DNA of 64,000 nt from assembly GCF_015706575.1 (NCBI RefSeq), contig NW_024037063.1, forward strand, positions 8,556,927-8,620,926. Reading direction: 5' to 3'. Below are positions 50,133-64,000 of the stretch, piece after piece. Origin of the DNA: Patiria miniata (lineage: Eukaryota > Echinodermata > Asteroidea > Valvatida > Asterinidae). Made by a program: the position numbers and the translations under genes. Each line of letters begins with the position of its first letter. The first letter of the stretch is position 1. The notes beneath the pieces are model-generated. The model made no database searches, had not been told where the DNA came from, and worked only from the letters and a program-made list of their open reading frames with translations.

Positions 50133-53100
50133 TGGGCTTAGGGTCTATTATGTCAAAGTGTTCCTAATTGTGAGTACAATGTAGATGGGTCACACAATAA
50201 ATCGTGCAGTACATCAGAAGCTCAATGGCACATACATGTAATATGGTCAACATTTTTATTTGTGGAGTTCAACAAAGTTTTTAAACTAACAATGAACAAA
50301 AGGCATCTTCACACATAACATATACTACAGTGAAAGTTAAGAATCCTTCTTTGAAATGGTAAATTAATGTTAACCGAACTGAGAAAAGTTTGTATGGACA
50401 ACATACATGTACTACCAAGAAACAGGGAGTATAACGAAATATGCTACCACAAAATTCGGACAAAGTTGACATATTTTGTTTTTTTAGGCTTTGGCATTTT
50501 CAAATTCCAAACCTTAAAAACAAAACTTGTCACACCTTTGTCTGGGTTTTGTAGGAGTAGGCAGTATTTAGAGTGCACTTCCAAAGAATAAAATTCTCTT
50601 GAAAAACAACTCTAAGTCTGAATTTAAACAGAAACAATCATGTGGAATAATTCTAAATGTAAGTATTGTCAAACCTAAAACTGACCTGCAGAAATTCTAC
50701 AAAATGGCAAAATGTGGACTCAATGTCATTAAACATTTGTTTTTAAGCGGACTTTACAGCAACAACAAAGCCTATTTTACAGGTGTTAAAAACCGATATA
50801 ATTGAAATCTGGAATATTTTTTTATTAATACTGTCGAATACAACCATCAAGTTTAATTTGCTTTAAAATGTACTTTGTAAAGTGATCAATGCTTGCCTAT
50901 TTATGCTGCAAAATTAAAGGAAACGCAATTCAGGGAAACTTATTTCCTAGTGATTTGGCAAATGATGACACTACATTATAAATATGAATAAGGTCTTATT
51001 AAAAACATGACATAACAAACATTCACTTCCATTATTGAAGCGACTGTTTTATCACCAATGGAGATGGTCAATAACCCCTTTAAAAAAATTGGTAAATTTG
51101 ACACACATAATCTACAAATATAAGACCTTTTTTGACCCCCGAAATAGAAATTCAAATGATACATTCATTTTTGGGCTCTTAAATGGAGCAACAAGTACAG
51201 CAGTTACAAATCTGCTTTTTCGAATAGTTCAGCAAGCTATGGTTCAAACACATAAATTTCATAATTTTTTTAACACCGTAATTTTGTTGCAAATTTCAAA
51301 AAGTTGTCATCATTGATCAAGGAGAAAACAAGCAACCAACTACATTAGGTTTAAAGCTTGAAATTTGCTCAGATACATTTACACAAATTATTGAGACCAT
51401 GTTCTTTTCTGTGGGTGGACATTGCCTACTATTCAAATCGCCAAGTAGAATTATGTAGCTGTCTTAAAATTACTTTAATTGTATTTTATTATTTTTTTAA
51501 AGTAAAAACAGAGAGACACATTTCTATCTCAGCTTTGTTTTTGTGCATGCAGAACTTATCGAAGAAAACAGGGAACAAGAAGAAGCCGCAGCAATTGCAC
51601 ACCCAAAAAAGGCCACAGACAATTCCTGGGACACAACATAAACCAATTAAGACATTTCTTTGGAGCACAATGTTGTTGTGTCACTCAGTGGCACTTTGTT
51701 TTCATTGGGCCATGTACCATGCTGGGGCACCCCATGTTCAGCCAACCTCAGACTTTTCAAGATAAATCTGCAACACAGTTTCTGTGGTTCAACATGGTCC
51801 TCGCCCCAGGCACGGCTTTGTCTGAGGTTATTACAGTTGAAAAATGTTAAAGGAAACATTGCAGCAATGACACAAGTCCACAAACTGTGGCATGTGCTTT
51901 CCATGTTGGGCCTAATATGTGAAATGTTTGCCAAAAGCCGTTGGAATAAGTACCACCAATTAAAAGTCCAACATTGAGTTTTGATGTAGGGGGGGGGGGG
52001 GGACTGGCATTTAATCCCAACTCTTAATTCACCTGCTCAAAGAAGATTACAGTAATTTCTCTGATTTACTTAAAAGTTTCATTTTCTTTCCTCAAATCAT
52101 CCAGATCATTAGAACTTTGATAAAGGGTCCTTATTGATGTCCAGTATAAAATATGATCACAGGTCCCTATGAAATGCCAGATGCTACAAAGTAAATGGTA
52201 GAATGAAGTTTTAATTTAATGGTTAATTGCATTTTCCAATCCAAAGAAAGGTTTCCTTTCATTCCGTTTGACTTTCCGACATATACAGGGTCATTCTCTG
52301 ACGCAACCATCAGCTTCAAGAAGGCAAGAGCAAACACTTGCGTCTGACCCATAAGAGCAGCCTATTAAAATTCCATTCAACTTCTTACAAAACATTTAAC
52401 ACAATTAACATTCAAATTGTCAAAGATTTGACTTTTGAAAAGACTGAGGATTCTAAAAATTTTCAGCACAATTCAGGATTACCCCCTTATACCATCATTT
52501 ACAAGTGAATGAACTTTTGAAAGATTCTGCCAGCTCAAAGGACCCTCCCTGTCTGTCAATCAAACACTGCACATGGACCAATTACATCACTGCTTTTGGT
52601 CAGGTGACCGCAGTAGCTTGGTCACAAGCACTGTGAGAAATGCACACATATTAGAGGTGGGCAGGGCTTCAGGCGATGTGCTCATGAATATGCAACAATG
52701 TGCTCATGAATATGAAAGATTTGAGTTGTAAGATATTTTGTAAATAAAACACCACCAAGTTTACATCAACGAGGAAGAATAACAATGCATGCACTGTCGT
52801 TTTAAGTTAAATCTGAACTACTGCAGCTATGCACCCTTTTGTAAACATGTTTTACATCTTGGCATGTTTATGAAGAATTTAAAGTTAAAAAGAAAATAAC
52901 CAAACTTCTTACAGGACAACAAAATCACATCCCAACACGGTGATGTTTTTACCCAATATATTCCACCTTGCAAAAGATGAACTACACAAATGCTGAACTA
53001 CGAGATAAAACAGAAGTTTTTACATGCAAACATGAATGTAATACAAAATATTAAATATGTACAAAGATTGGGCACAAGTACAGTACAGTTTTAGTAGGTC

Positions 53101-54248
53101 TGTCTGCGATAACTTCACAGTAAAAAGCGCCATCTTATTCATGGGACAAATGTCTTGCTCAAGAGGAGTTGTTGCTGGCTGCAATGGCACTGTATCCCGT
53201 CGACTGTGTTTACATGCACATACATGTAGTAGCAAGTGTTATTTTGCCTCGTGAGTAAGATGGTGTATATTACTATGATAAATTTGTTCAAGTAATATGT
53301 GATGTCTTCTGTCAAAACAAGATGCTTCAATCAAGGGAGAGGACACCATCCCGCCGCGTCCATGTCTGAAGACGAGATCTTGAAGACAAACCGTTACCCC
53401 GCACTGCAACTATATGTATGTCAGTCACACGGTACGAGTCAGGCTGACCGATCACCTAGTTGATTTTGCAACTTCCGCGTTCAAGGAGTTTCTTTATGTT
53501 ATTGACCAGTTTTGGGTGATTGTTGGGGGGGGGGGGGCCAGTGGATATGCAGGGTATGAATATTTAGAAGTTTTATTTAACCTTCCACAGAGATATATGT
53601 TCAAGCATCATGAACGGTTCTTTTTTAGATGGCCAATCATTAACTTTCAACGTGGCGTTATGCACTTTTACTATGCATTTGCTGCATGGCTTCACACAAC
53701 ACATTCGGTCCCTGACTACTTGGGATCCTACTTCGTGAGCAGGGCTACATCACTAGTAATAATGAGCTAGCCCACTCATCTCAAACCCATCAAGGCGTAG
53801 GATTGCACCATAAACACGCCCACGTGAAAATGCACAGTGTATAACGTACATCACTCGCTGGGTACTTCAATTTTTGTATTCCCACCACTAAACAAGGAAT
53901 TGATCAACAACGACATGGTCCAGGCTAACTTCAAATGGCAAAACTTTGTAAACTAAAGGTAAGTCCGTTTCCTAACCTTCAACACTCATTTTTAAGGGGA
54001 AGATCTGCATCTGAACAATACTTTTAAAACCCTATTTTGACAGGCTGCCTCGAACTCTGCTATGACAGAACACTTCACATATGTTACTTGCTAATTAAAT
54101 GTTACACAAGTGGCAGTGCAGAAGAAAGATCTTGCTTTCAGCAATGATGTCATCCATCCCCCCCTCCCAATCCATGACGAGATCCATTCTCTTTCGATGC
54201 CTAACTCTGTGCCTGAGTCTGTGATTGAAGCTTGACACTTCCCCAGTT

Positions 54249-63388
<9,140 letters not shown>

Positions 63389-63632
63389 CTGATATTATTG
63401 CACGCACCAAAACAAAGGCATATGATATATTCATGTAACTATTACACCTCATGCATATTTATGAACCAAAAGGGCTTTTTTCATTGGACGGTGTTCTGCA
63501 TAGCCTCGGACTCTTCATCCATGACGTGATATTATTGCACGCACCAAAACAAAGGCATGTGATATATTCATAACTATTACCCCTCATGCATATTTATGAA
63601 CCAAACGGGCTTCTTTCATTGGTCAGTGTTCC

Positions 63633-64000
63633 ATTGCATCTGGAAAACAAAAGTCTGTAGTACCTGGAAGTAGTATCCTCAGTTTGACTCCCAACCATGC
63701 AACAGTAGCAATCATCACAAATCAATCTGTTTGCGGTACCCATACAAAACCTTTTTGACGGACAAAACTTTTGTGATGGACAAATTACAGACTTACTTGA
63801 TAATGAAGTGGAATATGTACACTGTGTAATAAAAACGATTGTTGTACCTCTGTCTTGAATACTGTATTTTCAATGGCCGTTCCGATCACGTGTTAAGTTT
63901 ATAAAAAGTCATGGCACACACCCTGTGGGATATTGCGTATGTGATATTCCACAGGGAGTGTGCTATGACTTTGTGCGTACAATACGAACGGTGTGAAACG
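63633..64000. other. SMC1 intron, right edge
   Basis: No exon recognised. It contains GTCATGGCACACACCCTGTG / CACAGGGAGTGTGCTATGAC, an inverted repeat at about 63908-63971. Confidence 0.5.

Larger units (their letters stand above)
48062..54248. other. Intergenic region between fibulin-1 (5' end) and SMC1 (3' end)
   Basis: About 6 kb without a recognisable gene. It must contain the fibulin-1 promoter (just right of 48061) and the SMC1 3' UTR (left of 54249), but no clear core promoter could be fixed. A TATA-like GGATATACA lies about 30 bp upstream of the fibulin ATG on the minus strand, probably too close to serve. Frames up to 135 codons (51358-51765, 51660-51977, 53414-53770) resemble no known protein. 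Contents include a decamer satellite at 48806 and a MITE at 49905. Confidence 0.6.

Noticed and set aside
51358..51977. Frames of 95-135 codons upstream of fibulin-1
   Set aside because: Overlapping frames on both strands, no domain or conserved motif, no splice-border logic.
63494..63632. Extra SMC1 exon
   Set aside because: It is a partial duplicate of an exon edge whose acceptor AG has become AC.

Overview
This is a gene-bearing segment of an animal nuclear genome. Genes are split by GT-AG introns of 0.3-6 kb, the sequence is AT-rich, and introns and intergenic DNA are packed with tRNA-derived SINEs, MITE-like and foldback repeats, minisatellites and long poly-G runs. Protein features and repeat style suggest a marine invertebrate deuterostome, perhaps an echinoderm or hemichordate; that placement is inference and the species cannot be named from sequence alone.

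Layout. (1) At 1-1594, on the minus strand, lie the 5' LTR, primer-binding site and N-terminal gag of a Ty3/gypsy-like LTR retrotransposon that runs off the left edge. (2) At 2587-7042, on the plus strand, are four coding exons of HSD17B10 (mitochondrial 3-hydroxyacyl-CoA dehydrogenase type 2). They encode 252 residues, collinear with human residues 10-261; the short first exon is not seen. (3) At 12127-48061, on the minus strand, is a complete fibulin-1 gene: signal peptide, three anaphylatoxin-like modules, 13 EGF-like modules each on its own phase 1-1 exon, and two mutually exclusive 3' ends, a C-type terminal exon at 19358-19721 and a two-exon D-type end at 14507-14787 plus 12127-12275. 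All exon phases close and both isoforms read through (846 and 868 aa). (4) At 54249-63388, on the minus strand, are the last eight coding exons of cohesin SMC1 (388 C-terminal residues, with the ABC signature and Walker B); the gene continues past the right edge. No protein-coding gene was found at 7043-12126 or 48062-54248.

The three host genes are not an operon; each acts in its own process (mitochondrial metabolism, extracellular matrix, chromosome cohesion). Their neighbourhood is nevertheless informative. As I recall the human map, SMC1A sits near HSD17B10 on Xp11.22 and SMC1B sits near FBLN1 on 22q13. Here one SMC1 locus has both partners beside it, which looks like the arrangement before the vertebrate genome duplications.

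The second theme is hairpin DNA. Many intronic repeats are near full-length palindromes of 100-720 bp. They include a family with CAGGGTG-type ends, a TU-like foldback element whose arms carry short tandem repeats, a cluster of three palindromes beside the first EGF exon, and elements with telomere-like hearts. An 18-bp minisatellite lies in the intron where fibulin-1 C/D splicing is decided. A tandem duplication copied the acceptor edge of an SMC1 exon, and the copy has lost its AG. A decayed Penelope-like retroelement with inverted termini is at 17710-18419.
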